Under the pieces are notes generated by a model that saw nothing but the letters and a program-made list of their open reading frames with translations, did not search any database and had not been told where the DNA came from. A stretch of DNA of 64,000 bases from contig JAMKCF010000001.1 in the NCBI GenBank assembly GCA_023634235.1, forward strand, positions 13,650,258 to 13,714,257, written 5' to 3'. This stretch comes from Pisaster brevispinus. Lineage: Eukaryota; Echinodermata; Asteroidea; Forcipulatida; Asteriidae. Shown here piece after piece: positions 11,509 through 22,271 of the stretch (within the stretch, counting starts at the first letter, position 1; every line of letters begins with the position of its first letter). A program made the translations under genes and the position numbers.

Positions 11509-14500
11509 TTGAGCATATATAGCACGGGCAATCTGAACTATCCAAGCATAGGTTATCCTCCCTCCTTTTATCCTCGTAGTCGACACGTCCCCTTGGTAGA
11601 AATGATGACGAATCTTAAGTATTGGTGGTTCGAAAAAAATGAGAGCCAAGTGTACGTTTTCTGTTCAAATTCGAGTTCGGCATCTGGTGGTAGGCGTTTA
11701 TGCCACAACAATGGCAAGGTTTACAGCGCAGTGAAGAAGTTGTCCGCTTACCCTGCTCATTCGCCTGATCAACCGTCCACGAGTACCGACATTGAAGAGA
11801 CATCAAACATTAAGGTAAGCGTAACAAAAGTTTATCGAAAATAGTTATATATATAAATATCTAAGTCATATCATTCTGATCCGTTTCCGTTTTCTTGTTC
11901 TTTTATAGACGTTCATTACTACACATCGACCACCCTTTAGTTGAATTTTTACTACCTATTTAGAATATTGATGGAATAAAATTAGTACTCATCGAAGTGC
12001 ACATGAACTTGTTGCTAGTTCAACAAACACCAAAACCAAGAAGAAAACCGTGTATACAAAAAAGAAAACAAATACATAATATAAAGTTCCAGAAATAAAG
12101 GACTTTTACCGGCCAAGGATGATTCAAAAATTCCTACTAGTACTAGTCCATGCACGAACTATGGAGGTAATTCTACCTCCATGCATCAACATAGTAAAGG
12201 GGGTGGGGGAGTTATAAACCTAAAGTTTAATATTTTCAACAGAAATGGGTGGAATAGTAACGCTGGACTACAGCCAGGGACAATCGGATATCTGAATCTG
12301 AACACTTTCAGTTTACTGTTTCCTGAAAAAAGGGCTTCATGCATACATGTAGTTCCTTCATAACTTAACCTTCGGAGCAGCCGAGGGGCACGGGCGGAAG
12401 GACCAGCTTCATACTTTTGTTAATAACTACAAAATGTGTGGATCAATTCCCCTGATTTGTTTAAACTACCCATCACTCTTTCATATACTGTAGTGATTTC
12501 TTGGTGGATTTCCCCGGAGGTTGACAAATAGTGTGGGATGGCAGATAATATGGACCCATTATAATGTGCACAAAAATCCTACTGTGTGCACAACAACTTT
12601 AATCCTTTGATTTTGAATACATGTAATCTTACATTGTGTACATTTTTAGAACGCTTCAATCTTTAGTGTTCCTATTCTTAAACCAATCAAACAGGTGGTG
12701 TTTTACACGGACAAACAGAGGGTTTTACACTTCTTACCGCAAACCATTCCATATTGTTTTACACTTTATCACATTATTTGATTGAACCCACCCTCGGTTC
12801 AACGACCTCATCAAGACCAATTCATAGTTTTATTGTTATTATTATTTCAAGTTATCACATTGTCGCAGGCAAAAGTTTTTTATCTTCTCTTGTCGAGAAC
12901 TCATTGAGTGGAGCTACATGTTTATTTTAGCCCTTGTCGTTCTTCTTGTTGGTTCAGAATCAGAATGTTTTTACCTGACAACAACTGAGCTCAACTAGTT
13001 TTGTACTCTAATGGTATAACAGTGATCAAGTTACAATAATATAGGTTTTCCCGGTCAATTTCAGCCAAAAATAATTCATCATTAATATGCACTCAAATTC
13101 ACGCATTTTCCTCTAATTCTCTCAAACTCGGGTTTCTTTTTAGCTATTGATGCATCCAATTTCGTTTTCGTGCACACATGATTTCGTTTTTCTCGTTCAG
13201 ATTCGCTTCAGTCATTCTATTTCATTTATAGGCATTCAAAACTATACACTTTGACCATTCTTAAGTTCAACTTCTACCACCTACATGTATTTAAAATTGA
13301 TGCATTCAAATTTAGACCCACCGAGGCGAACATGATTTTGCTGCCAGTTTTCGTTTTCTTTTTCATTATGTGCAACGAATTTCAACTTCTTCGCATTCAA
13401 AATTAAAGATAAGTTGTGGCTTTATGGGTAAACTGGGAATTAAAGCTCCTTTACTAGCACATAAGTTGTCCTTTGTAAGAGGTGTTTCCGTGTATTTTAC
13501 ATTGTTTTTACATCTGTTCATGTTTTTTTTCTTAGTTGAAATAGTTTTTCCTGTTGCTTTGTTTCCCTTCCTTAAAGTTAAATCCTGCACCTGATAACTT
13601 TGAAATGCAGAACTAACTATTTTGCTTTAGCCTTGACATGTTTTTTGCCTTGTTTTATATTTGTTTTTCTGCTAATGTCAGGACCCTTTCAAATTAGAAG
13701 TTAACAACTTCAAAGGAAACAAAAACTTATAATTATAAGGGCTTGTTTTACAATTGAAAAACAAAGTAATAAATACAAAAACGTGACACTGAGTTTTGAG
13801 AAGTGGCCAACATTGCATTGACAGACTCCCGAAGCCGAAGCCGTACACGAAAAAAAGCTTCTTCATTCATTGAAACTATTGATGGTTTCATTAACTAGAT
13901 CTTCAAAATCACGTAATCGTCAGATATGCGATGTTTGTGTGACACCACTCTTTAAGAAAAGATTGTCATCTCAATCAAGCGGAGAGCAGCCAGAAGAATC
14001 TGAGATTGACGCTTTGAGGGATGAAGTTGACAAAGCCTTTTTAGGTAAGTGAAATGAAGTAGCCGGAAAACCTGGTGAAGCATTTGTATGTATTAGCAAA
14101 AAGAAACATTATTTGAAACATGCGCAAGATCCGTCTTTAGTTTTTCTTTGTACATGGGGGTTAACACACACAGAAAAATGATTACACAGCTTATGTAAAA
14201 TACAGGGCGAGTAAAAAAGAAGTTGACCGGAATCGGTGATGTTTTTCAAAACATAACAAGCACTCTCTCCTGCTTATTAGGAAAACAAAAATTAAAGAAA
14301 TTTATCATTCTAAAAGGCACTGTATATATACTATTGGTAATTGCTCAAAATAATTTTTAGCATAAAATCTTACTTATTAGCGAATAGAATAAAACATTGT
14401 GAGAAACGGCTCCCTCTTTCGGAGGGTTGATTTCGAGACCTCAGAATTTGATTTTGAGGTCTCGAATTCAAGCATCTGAAAAGGCACACAACTTAGTGTG

Positions 14501-15104
14501 ACAAGGTTTTTTTTCTTCCATTATTATCTCGCAACTTTGACGACCAAATTACCTACATTTTATGGTGTAGAAATCCAGTGGTGACAAAGTTTTAAAACAT
14601 GTGGTGATGGCGGCCATCTTGAAATTCGAAATGGCTTCCACCGGCAGATTATTCTGCTGAATATGTCAGTGGTTTTACAAACAGTTCGGTAGCTTATACC
14701 GCACACATGTTGACTTTTTCATTCACTTAAGTAAAATGTACGTATGTTGAAACTAGTGTCCATTTATGAACATTTTCACAACTAATGTAAATCGCCCGTT
14801 TTACAAAACGTATTATTTTTCAATTACACAAATAATTTGTTTGATATTTTCGATGACTCTAACCTGAATGGGGTATTTTCTTACTCAATGTTTTTACACC
14901 AATTTTTTTAACATTCATTTTCTGAGTACAGGTCATGTCAGGATTTCGCTTGAAAATCTTGGGATTGGTCAACAGATAAGACCCGAAGGAGGAGTTTGTG
15001 CGTCATCTTCAGGAACAGATGGGGAAATTTTCGAACACGGCATATCAACCCCTCATTGCAGTGACGACAACATTAACATCAAAGGAAAGCTTCTTAGAAA
15101 GTAG
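11509..15104 (+). CDS. Hypothetical spliced protein, product not recognised
   Basis: Exon-like pieces on the plus strand. One is an open stretch 11509-11815 ending at AAG|gtaagc. Another is 13899-14044 (acceptor actag, ends TTAG|gtaagt), with RQICDVCVTPLFKKRL and an acidic tail. The last is 14932-15104 (acceptor gagtacag), ending in a stop after IKGKLLRK. The 13899-14044 and 14932-15104 exons join in phase (G|GT). The first piece does not join 13899 in phase, so at least one exon is missing from this model, or the pieces are unrelated. A CxxC pair is the only motif visible. The likely start of the first piece is the MM at about 11603. I know no homologue. Confidence 0.35.
12366..12630 (-). 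repeat. Dispersed repeat, copy A (inverted relative to 47.0 kb)
   Basis: The text from cagccgaggggca through ttgaatacatgtaa matches, on the opposite strand, 47034-47290 (ttacatgtattcaaagga through cgccccttggctg). Shared words include the ctttcatatactgtagtgattt and acccattataatgtgcac regions, so this is a dispersed element family with one copy in each orientation. No coding potential and no clear ends. Confidence 0.7.
12640..13890. other. Non-coding stretch
   Basis: No recognisable gene. Homopolymer-poor AT-rich DNA with several cattcaaa words between 13060 and 13400. It is probably intronic if the 11.5-15.1 kb gene model is right. Confidence 0.35.
14312..14555 (-). mobile_element. Truncated copy of the aaaggcactgg TIR element
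   Basis: Begins at one end with aaaggcactg and contains tattggtaattgctcaaaat, gtgagaaacggctccctct, a palindromic 'gagacctca ... tgaggtctc' centre and ttatctcgcaactttgacga. These are the same blocks, in reverse order and orientation, as the full copy at 29864-30242. The second terminus is missing or decayed. Non-autonomous DNA transposon; it lies inside a putative intron. Confidence 0.75.
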
Positions 15105-15633
15105 TGTAAGCACTGTGATTTAATATGTATATACGGGATTGGTAAGACCGAATATAAAAAATTAAGCCAACAAGGGTTGTTGGAGTAACAGGGTTGTTGG
15201 AGTAGCCTATACAGTGCTACATCTGTGAAACAGAAACCGCTGAAATTGTCAAACATTTCAAAAAACATAATCTGTGTCAACATTATTTCAATTTCAAAAC
15301 ATTTTCATTAACTCCCTCAGGATTGTTACAAAAAAGACCCATATTTTCATGATCAACTTCTCTCTCCTATGATGTGTTATGTTTTATTTTATTGTCTGTC
15401 AATACTTTATACAACTTACTACTATGATTCAAAACCAAGTGTTTTTAAGGTCATGATCAGACATTTGACACTCAAACATAACAAAAAAGTTCATTCATTA
15501 ATGTGAAAAACATCATTTTAGGTAAAGATGTCTGCGTGATGTTAATACATGTAAATTTACCATTTGCTGATAGCATCAGTATTAATTCAAAGTTCAACTT
15601 TTATAGCCTCGTGGTAACTATAGTAAGTGGGCA
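15105..15633. other. Non-coding stretch at the 3' side of the Helentron
   Basis: Contains a short tandem (gggttgttggagta twice, near 15174-15202). The 3' end of the Helentron must lie here or just to the left, but its terminal hairpin was not pinned down. Confidence 0.3.
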
Positions 15634-16300
15634 TTACTTAGTTTGAACACTATCACAACCTCTCACATACACATGGTCAATCAATGTTCCTTTCATTGTT
15701 GTAGCATCTACAACACACTGCTTGTAACCATGCTCACTCATATACACAATGCTTGTAGAACATGTAGCCTTTACATTGAGAATGTCTTCATTAAAATCTC
15801 CCATTAATATACATCGCCTTGATACTTTCTGCAGTTCATTCACAAGGGTCTTCATATTAGATATAAACGATATGGAAAGCAATGTATTCTATATTTTGGA
15901 CTGGCAACATTAGTCTACTCATTGACCCCTTAGTTCTACCATAGACTGCTACACCTCCATGAGACTGACGATGTAACATTTCAGTTATTTTACTTGAATT
16001 ATTATATGACAGATTTCTAGGTTGATAGCTTTTGAAGTCATTCAATTGCATGTCATATTGTAGATGATCTTCAGTCCATGTTTCAGTCAAACAAATAAAA
16101 TCTGCCTTCATCATTTCAGTGTTGGATTTCAGGTCCATATAATGTGCATGTAATCCTTGAATGTTATGCATCATAATGGTCATACTGACAGCTGACTCTG
16201 TACATGTAACTTCCATACCTTCATCATCAATATACAATGGCATTGTTTTCAGAGCATCACCTACTGCTTCATTACAATATATATACTTCTCATGAAACCC
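15634..16300 (-). pseudogene. Helentron C-terminal endonuclease (EEP) domain, frameshifted
   Basis: Endonuclease/exonuclease/phosphatase-type nuclease at the C-terminus of the Helentron protein. The N-terminal part, fused to the helicase, reads MMHNIQGLHAH...ADFICLTETWTEDH (catalytic Glu of LTETW). After a frameshift near 15870 the C-terminal part reads CILMGDFNEDIL (catalytic GDFN) and GTLIDHVYVRG (catalytic SDH/DH-like region), ending with a stop at 15634. The central part of the domain appears shortened. Presence of this domain distinguishes Helentrons from canonical Helitrons. The frameshift makes this copy unable to encode the full domain. Confidence 0.8.
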
Positions 16301-17636
16301 TTCAATGACAAGACCATTCAGTGATGTCACACAAATTAGACTCACATATGCTTGTCCAGCTGCAAATGTGCATTCAAGACACACTACTGCTTTATTGGTT
16401 GTCATTCCTTGTACTTTGTGTGCTGTACATGCCCAAGCTAACTTCAATGGAAATTGATGCTGTACACATTTTTTACCGATATTTTCTTCCTGTATCTCAG
16501 GTACACTGTCTATATCATTTGAACATGATGCAGATTGTCTCTTCAGTTTCAATCCAACTTTGTTATTATCAAACTTAATTCTGATACACTTAGGTTCATC
16601 AGATTTGTCGTGTGACATCACTATTTTTGTTACAGTTCCAAAGACACCATTAACAAGACCATCTGACACATCAATGTTTTTAGTTTGCATAACTCTAGCA
16701 CCAACACCAAGTAACAGGGATCGTGGTAGGCTCCCATTAGATTTCTTCAAGGGTTCTCCTCGTCTGACTTTTGCATTTCTAGAGTCTGTCTGATAATCCT
16801 TTGCTTTAATATACACACAATCTGCACACATGGAATGTAGAATCTTTACATTTTGTTTATCTACTTGCATATTACATGGAAATATATGGACTGCATCATT
16901 GCACTCCTGTCCTGTTTCACGTCCTTTTCAACATCTTCATGTCATCATCCTGTATTGCTTCTCGTTTCTTTCTTACACGAAGTCTGTTTAGTGTTTCTGC
17001 AAACTGTGCATCTGCAAACTGTGCATCATCCTTTTGTCTCATAACTTCAGTCAGTTCAACAAGCTTGAAATTATCATTCCACAGATCAGCTGTAACATTA
17101 TTCTGATACAAAGATTTTGCCTTCACAGGGGGCAACTGATAGAAATCTCCAACAGCTAAAACACTGACACCTCCAAAAGGAATATGACTCCGACATTGCT
17201 TTATCTGTCTCAGATGTCCATGGATGCAACACAGTAATTTCTGACCAACCATTGAAATCTCATCTATAATCAATATCTGCAACTGACCAAGTTTCTTAGG
17301 AAGTGTACTTATCTTTTCCTCACCAAGTTGTTGATATGGTAACGATACATCTGTTGATATTGAAAGTGCACTATGTAAGGTAGCACCGTTGATATTAAAT
17401 GCGGCCACAACTGTTGGAGCAGTTAGCATTACTGACACATCATCAGGGGTTCTAATCATTGAACCAAGTATCCGTGTTGCTTCATAATCAATACACTTTA
17501 CAAGAAGACTCTTGCCTGTTCCAGCACCACCAGTAAGAAATGCATCAGGTTTTTTACCATTAGCCTTGTCCATACACCACTGTCTCATTTTATAGAACAC
17601 CCTTTTCTGTTTGTTATTTAACGATCTCATCATATT
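16191..17636 (-). pseudogene. Helentron PIF1-type SF1B DNA helicase domain
   Basis: ATP-dependent 5'-3' helicase that unwinds DNA during rolling-circle transposition. Motifs in order on the minus strand: GGAGTGKS (Walker A), [11 protein letters not shown] (Walker B), [13 protein letters not shown] (motif III), [13 protein letters not shown] (motif IV), then after a frameshift near 16917-16870, LAWACTAHKVQGMT (motif V) and FAAGQAYVSLICVTSLNGL (motif VI). A small in-frame duplication (AQFAD repeated) follows motif IV, a region normally under selection. All catalytic motifs are readable, so decay is recent. It lies between the Rep domain and the endonuclease, as expected for the family. Confidence 0.9.
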
Positions 17637-17774
17637 TAATGCATCAGACTTAGGTACTCTTGATGAGTGTGCTTCAATATCACATATCTTCTCTTCCTTT
17701 CTATCAGATTGTAAATCTGGAACATTACATTCCTCATCACTATCCTCTGCTACATCTTGCTGTTTGTCTTTACA

Positions 17775-18290
17775 TTAATCTCTGATTAATGCCCATGCAT
17801 CTTCTTGTGGACCAAATTTCTGAAGAAGTTCTTCTGCATCCTCCAATAACCCAATATCAACTTCAAATCTGGATCGATTACTTTCCATGATTGACTTCAC
17901 TGATTGCAAACTTCCAAGTACACTGACAAAACCATTGCTAAAAAACTTCTCGTAAGTTTCAAACTGTGCTGGTTTCAAATGAACATCAACCCGGTAAGGG
18001 AGAAATAACTGCACCATACCATGATAATACTTCTCAGGAGACTTAGTCACTGAAAATCGTGGATATCTAATGACAGCTGGATCAGTTCTAGAACGTTTCT
18101 GGATGTGTCCCAAATCATTTTTCAGAGCAAACACTTGTGACTTTCTCTTATCACTTGACACTTTGCACATGTTTCCTTGATATAGTACTCTGTATTCTGA
18201 ACAAAATGTAGCTAAACACATTGATTCAAATAGACTTGCATCTGGTCTTGCTTTGTAACGATCTACTTTACTAACCATCCACATATTGTA

Positions 18291-18368
<78 letters not shown>

Positions 18369-19657
18369 ATCATCATCATTAGTCGACTTGTTTTGAATTA
18401 CACTCAACGGCAAACTCATTCGAACAGGATTTTCTACTTCACGATTCTGCAGATAAACACTACCAATCTGTTTCATACTCTGCTTAGCATCTTGATTACC
18501 ACTTTCTGCCTCACTCTGTGCATGCCTCAATAACAATCCCATCTCACGTTCAGCTTTAGACATGTAAGACACTACATACGTTACACATGCATATACATCA
18601 CTGATATATTGAATGTCCATGTTTGCGTTCCAACATCTCAACAAGTCAGGATTATACTGATTAACCCATACATCTTGAGGTTCTCGTTTTAACACAAAAT
18701 TTACCTTCTGGGTTAACACATCATTTGCTTTCCTAAAATCATCCTTTGTGGTACCAATCTTTGTGAATATTTCATCACTTGTCATGTATTGATTTTCCTC
18801 ATCATTAACAGCAGTCCATACTGATTTCAACAATTCCTTTGCATCATCTTCCGTTATTGTATTATCTGACTCATCCTCACTATCATCAGTATCCATTGCT
18901 ACTGGATTGGTAACAAATGTCCTCATGGATGGTGGCCTTGGAAAATTAAATCGACACTCTGTTCCTTTCTTCTTACTTGATTTAGAATGTCTCTTACTAT
19001 GTTGCTCTACACTGCTTACAATCTCATTCAACTCTTCATCTTCTTGCTTTGATGGCAATGCACAACTTACATACTTGTCAACAAACTCTGCCACTTTATC
19101 ATCACTCTCTGTTCTCAACTTAGGTGCATCTTCAATCCAAAATAGACAATGGGTATGCCTCTTTGCTGGAATTCTACTCGATAAAAATAATCTTTCACTT
19201 TCCCAATTGGTGCTGCTCTTGACATTACAACATCTTTCAAAAATGTATGAAAACGCTTGTCAAACATTCTAGCCACAATTACAGGGTTATTTCTCAACAA
19301 CAGACATTTCTCATTCCAATCCAATTCCTCAATACTCCTCGTGTCACCCTGTTGTCTGAGTAGTGTATTGATTAATTCAGGCCATCTCATGTCAGCTGCA
19401 GAAAATTAACAAAACCATGTAGGTATACCAAGTTGTCTGATCATCGCCAACACATTTTTCTGAGTTGATTGCCAGTATGGAGGAGTTCCTCTAATAGGCT
19501 TCAAAAAATTGTACCCACTGTCCGATTTTAACATATCTTTCAACTTCTCCTTGTCATTAAGCATATTAGCAGTGACCTTTCCACCATCTTTTGTTTTCCC
19601 TGAACCTTTTCGCAATGCTATGGAAACATTGGAAATAATTTGTTGAATTTCAGACAA
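17775..19657 (-). pseudogene. Helentron Helitron-like_N/Rep (HUH) region, broken at the HUH motif
   Basis: Rolling-circle replication initiator region. 19657-19406 ([19 protein letters not shown]) continues in the same frame through one in-frame stop into 19390-19115 ([17 protein letters not shown]). The frame then shifts and resumes as [13 protein letters not shown], where HTH is the metal-binding HUH dyad, so the lesion lies next to the catalytic histidines. The 19118-17775 frame continues with [34 protein letters not shown] (nicking-tyrosine region) and [16 protein letters not shown] poly-Asp expansion (18292-18379) interrupts it before DRYKARPD. The broken HUH motif and the stop make this copy inactive. 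Confidence 0.88.
18292..18379. repeat. (TCATCG)n microsatellite coding poly-Asp inside the Rep region
   Basis: An almost pure hexamer repeat of about 88 bp ending in (TCA)n. On the minus strand it reads as (GAC GAT)n and encodes nearly thirty Asp residues just before [17 protein letters not shown]. Related proteins have a short acidic stretch here, so it looks like expansion of a native Asp run. It keeps the reading frame. Confidence 0.95.
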
Positions 19658-19709
19658 ATATTGAGCGTAGAATATGTACTACGTACTTTGTGCAAATATG
19701 TTATCAACA

Positions 19710-19777
19710 TTCATCAGTCTATTGTTAAGATATCTGGAAAGTGTTCATCAGTCTATTGTTAAGATATCTGGAAAGTG
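19710..19777. repeat. 34-bp tandem duplication causing a frameshift in the Helentron
   Basis: The sequence beginning ttcatcagtctattgttaag occurs twice back to back (19710-19743 and 19744-19777). On the minus strand this repeats LSRYLNNRLMN and shifts the frame because 34 is not a multiple of three. Confidence 0.9.
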
Positions 19778-20667
19778 TTAATCTAACACAACGTTCATCA
19801 CTGAATACTGGCTCACCTCTTGGAAACAATATTGGAAAACATTTAGCTTCATTACTTTGTTCCATAAAAAGTCTGATTGGATTATTCCCTTCACATGGTG
19901 CAACACAATATACATCATCAAAATACTGATCCAAGATTTCTTGTCCAATATTTGCAGGCTGTAAACAAGTGTCCAATGGTATGCCTCGTAATCGTTCATC
20001 TGTTTCTTCCTCCTCATTATCGTCAACATCATCAACTTCATCCTTAACTTCAACTTTATGATCTTCATCTTGCACATCACATGCCTCTTCTGACAGTGAC
20101 AATGAATTACTCCACTCTGTGTCACTCTTAATATCAGAATACCACTTATTGTTCTGTTTGAGATACTGTAAGGCAGTCTCTACATGTTCTTTGTTGACAA
20201 ACTCATACTGGTAATAGCCTTTATAAGTCAACTTCCTCTTCAGTTTAACTCGAATCATCTGATCTTCACATTCATTCCTTGGTAATGATTTTTACAGTTT
20301 CTGTAACATTTGAGGGTACACATACCACTGGCCCACATACACCATGTTGTCCACCTTTAGGCAATGCCATTAACTTCAGAAATGGGATATTGAGTGCAAT
20401 AAGATGCTCTTCTAATTTGTTTAATGTTTCCAACTCTTCTGGAATTTCTGCCAGATGTAAATTATTAGAACAAGCTTCTGCTGGTATTTTACCAATCAAT
20501 AATTTCCTGTCACATGTGTGACATATCCACAAAGAAGACCTGCTTGATTTTGATACAACACAATCAGCTGTACAACTTCCATCACATTTATGTACATACT
20601 TCTCACAGATACAGTCACAACCCTTGTATTTGGACTTATTACATTTAATGACTTGCTTTCGAAACAA
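19725..20667 (-). pseudogene. Helentron DUF6570-like zinc-binding region
   Basis: N-terminal part of the rolling-circle transposase. 20667-20272 has a Cys-rich segment (CDCICEKYVHKCDGSC, WICHTCDRKLLIGKIP), then IPEELETLNKLEEHLIALN and FLKLMALPKGGQHGVCGPV, a pattern I know from DUF6570 upstream of Helitron-like_N. After a break near 20260-20272, 20258-19725 follows with YQYEFVNKEHVETALQYLK, an acidic linker and FPILFPRGEP. It ends at the 34-bp duplication. The domain probably contributes DNA binding. Confidence 0.8.
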
Positions 20668-22095
20668 GTCTCATACACCCAGAACACACATATTCAGGTC
20701 CATTTGATATTTCTTTCTTGAAATCACTCAACACATTGTGGATATGATGTTTGTTCATCTTTTTCTGCATTGCTCGACTGGTATTCTTCTGTGCAATATT
20801 CTGCCTGAAACTTGCATCACTCTTGTACTTCTTTTTGTTGAAGTCAATCACATTCTTCTTAAAATGTTCATTCTCATGATATTTAGATTGAGAAGCATCA
20901 ATGAGTTTATTCCTATAACGATCATCAACATGGTATTTACGAGTTGTCTTAACACTGTTAATTGTTGCTTTCTTGTAATCAGGATTGGTACGGTATTTGA
21001 ACTTGATGACATTAATCACTTTATTCTTGAAAGTTTCATCATTATGATATTTCACCTTACTTGCATTCTTCACTTTTTCCCTGAATTCTCAATTTTCCTT
21101 ATATTTCATCTTACTTGCATTCACCGTTTCTTTCCTAAATTCATCATTTTCTTTGTATTTCGTCTTACTTGAATTCATCAATTCTTTCTTAAATTCCTCA
21201 TTTTCCTTATATTTCATCTAAAGCCGTGTTCCCATTGGACTTTTTCTTCCGCGGCCACGCGCTGCGGCCACGCGGAAAGTTACCGTGACTGAATTAGGTG
21301 TAGTTCTACCGTGCGTTCCCACCTGGACTTAAATTCCGCGACGGAACAGTTAACTCGCTCTCCAAAACTGGCAGATTGTCACACATCGGGGGCGCTGTGC
21401 ACAGTCACCTTTGACCTAAGCAGGATACGACGTGTCTGTGACATAGTTTTCGCGCGCATTTTCACATTCGTCTAGCCCAATTAAACTCCTCACAAAATCG
21501 ATCAAATCTGCCATATTTCTTACCAAAGTAGTAGTGAAACTGCAGCAACTGGATGAGATTGAAAATAGCGTTGTTTTTGTATTGCATGGTACATGTACAC
21601 ACGCTGCATACAGTATGATGTTAGTGTAAACGAGACAGGGAACCATACTTCCATTTTCGCGCGCCCTGTGTGTGTATACAGGAAGTGGTGTTATTTGCAT
21701 AGCGTTTTACACCGTGGTCGCGGTAGGTTTACAGCGCGTAGCGTTCCTATTGGACTTTTTATCAGCCCTGATAACTTACCGTGGCTGCGCGGAAGTCTTC
21801 CACGACCTCATTCGGCCTGTTAGTTTTACATCACGGTCGTGGTAAGTTGACAGGGAGGTCAGTTTAACATGCGTTCCCATTGGATTTAATTTTGTCATTC
21901 TACAGAAAAGTCGCGGTACTTTAGCAAAAATAAGTCCAATGGGAACACAGCTTTACTTGCATTCACCACTTCTTTCCTAAATTCATCATTGTCCTTATAT
22001 TTCATCTTACTTGCATTCATCACCTCTTTCCTGAAATCAACATTGTCCCTGTACTTTGTTTTACTACTCTCAATTTTAATCACTATGTTTATCAT
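20645..22095 (-). pseudogene. Helentron KY-repeat region, split by a transposon
   Basis: About ten imperfect repeats of roughly 23-24 residues, pattern S..KY..N..F+..V.(N/D)..K, seen in 22095-21960 and again in 21225-20700. The repeats are Lys-rich and predicted helical, and lead into a Cys-containing block (YVCSGCMRLV). Function is unknown; a DNA-binding or scaffold role is plausible. The run is interrupted at about 21231-21955 by a TIR element. The same repeat text on both sides shows that this was one continuous reading frame. Confidence 0.75.
21235..21953. mobile_element. Non-autonomous TIR transposon (about 0.72 kb) inserted in the Helentron
   Basis: Ends are AAGCCGTGTTCCCATTGGAC on the left and the reverse complement of AAGCTGTGTTCCCATTGGAC on the right (one mismatch in 20), flanked by TA on both sides. 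It sits inside the KY-repeat frame and therefore post-dates the Helentron. The TIR core (gcgttccc..ttggact) recurs internally near 21313, 21739 and 21870, each followed by words such as taccgtg and cgcggaa, so the interior may be built from repeated ends. No transposase. The TA duplication fits a Tc1/mariner-like source. Confidence 0.85.
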
Positions 22096-22271
22096 TTACA
22101 TGATATGATACTTTGCTAGCATGTTTCTTTGAGTCTATGGTTTTCTTTTGGCGATTCCTTCACTTTGCTTTCTTGGCCTCTCTAAACTCAACATCAGTGT
22201 TATATTTATCACATTTTCTCATTTTATGCTCTTTATATTTCTCTCTTGCCAGTTCTTTCCTTTTCACTAGA

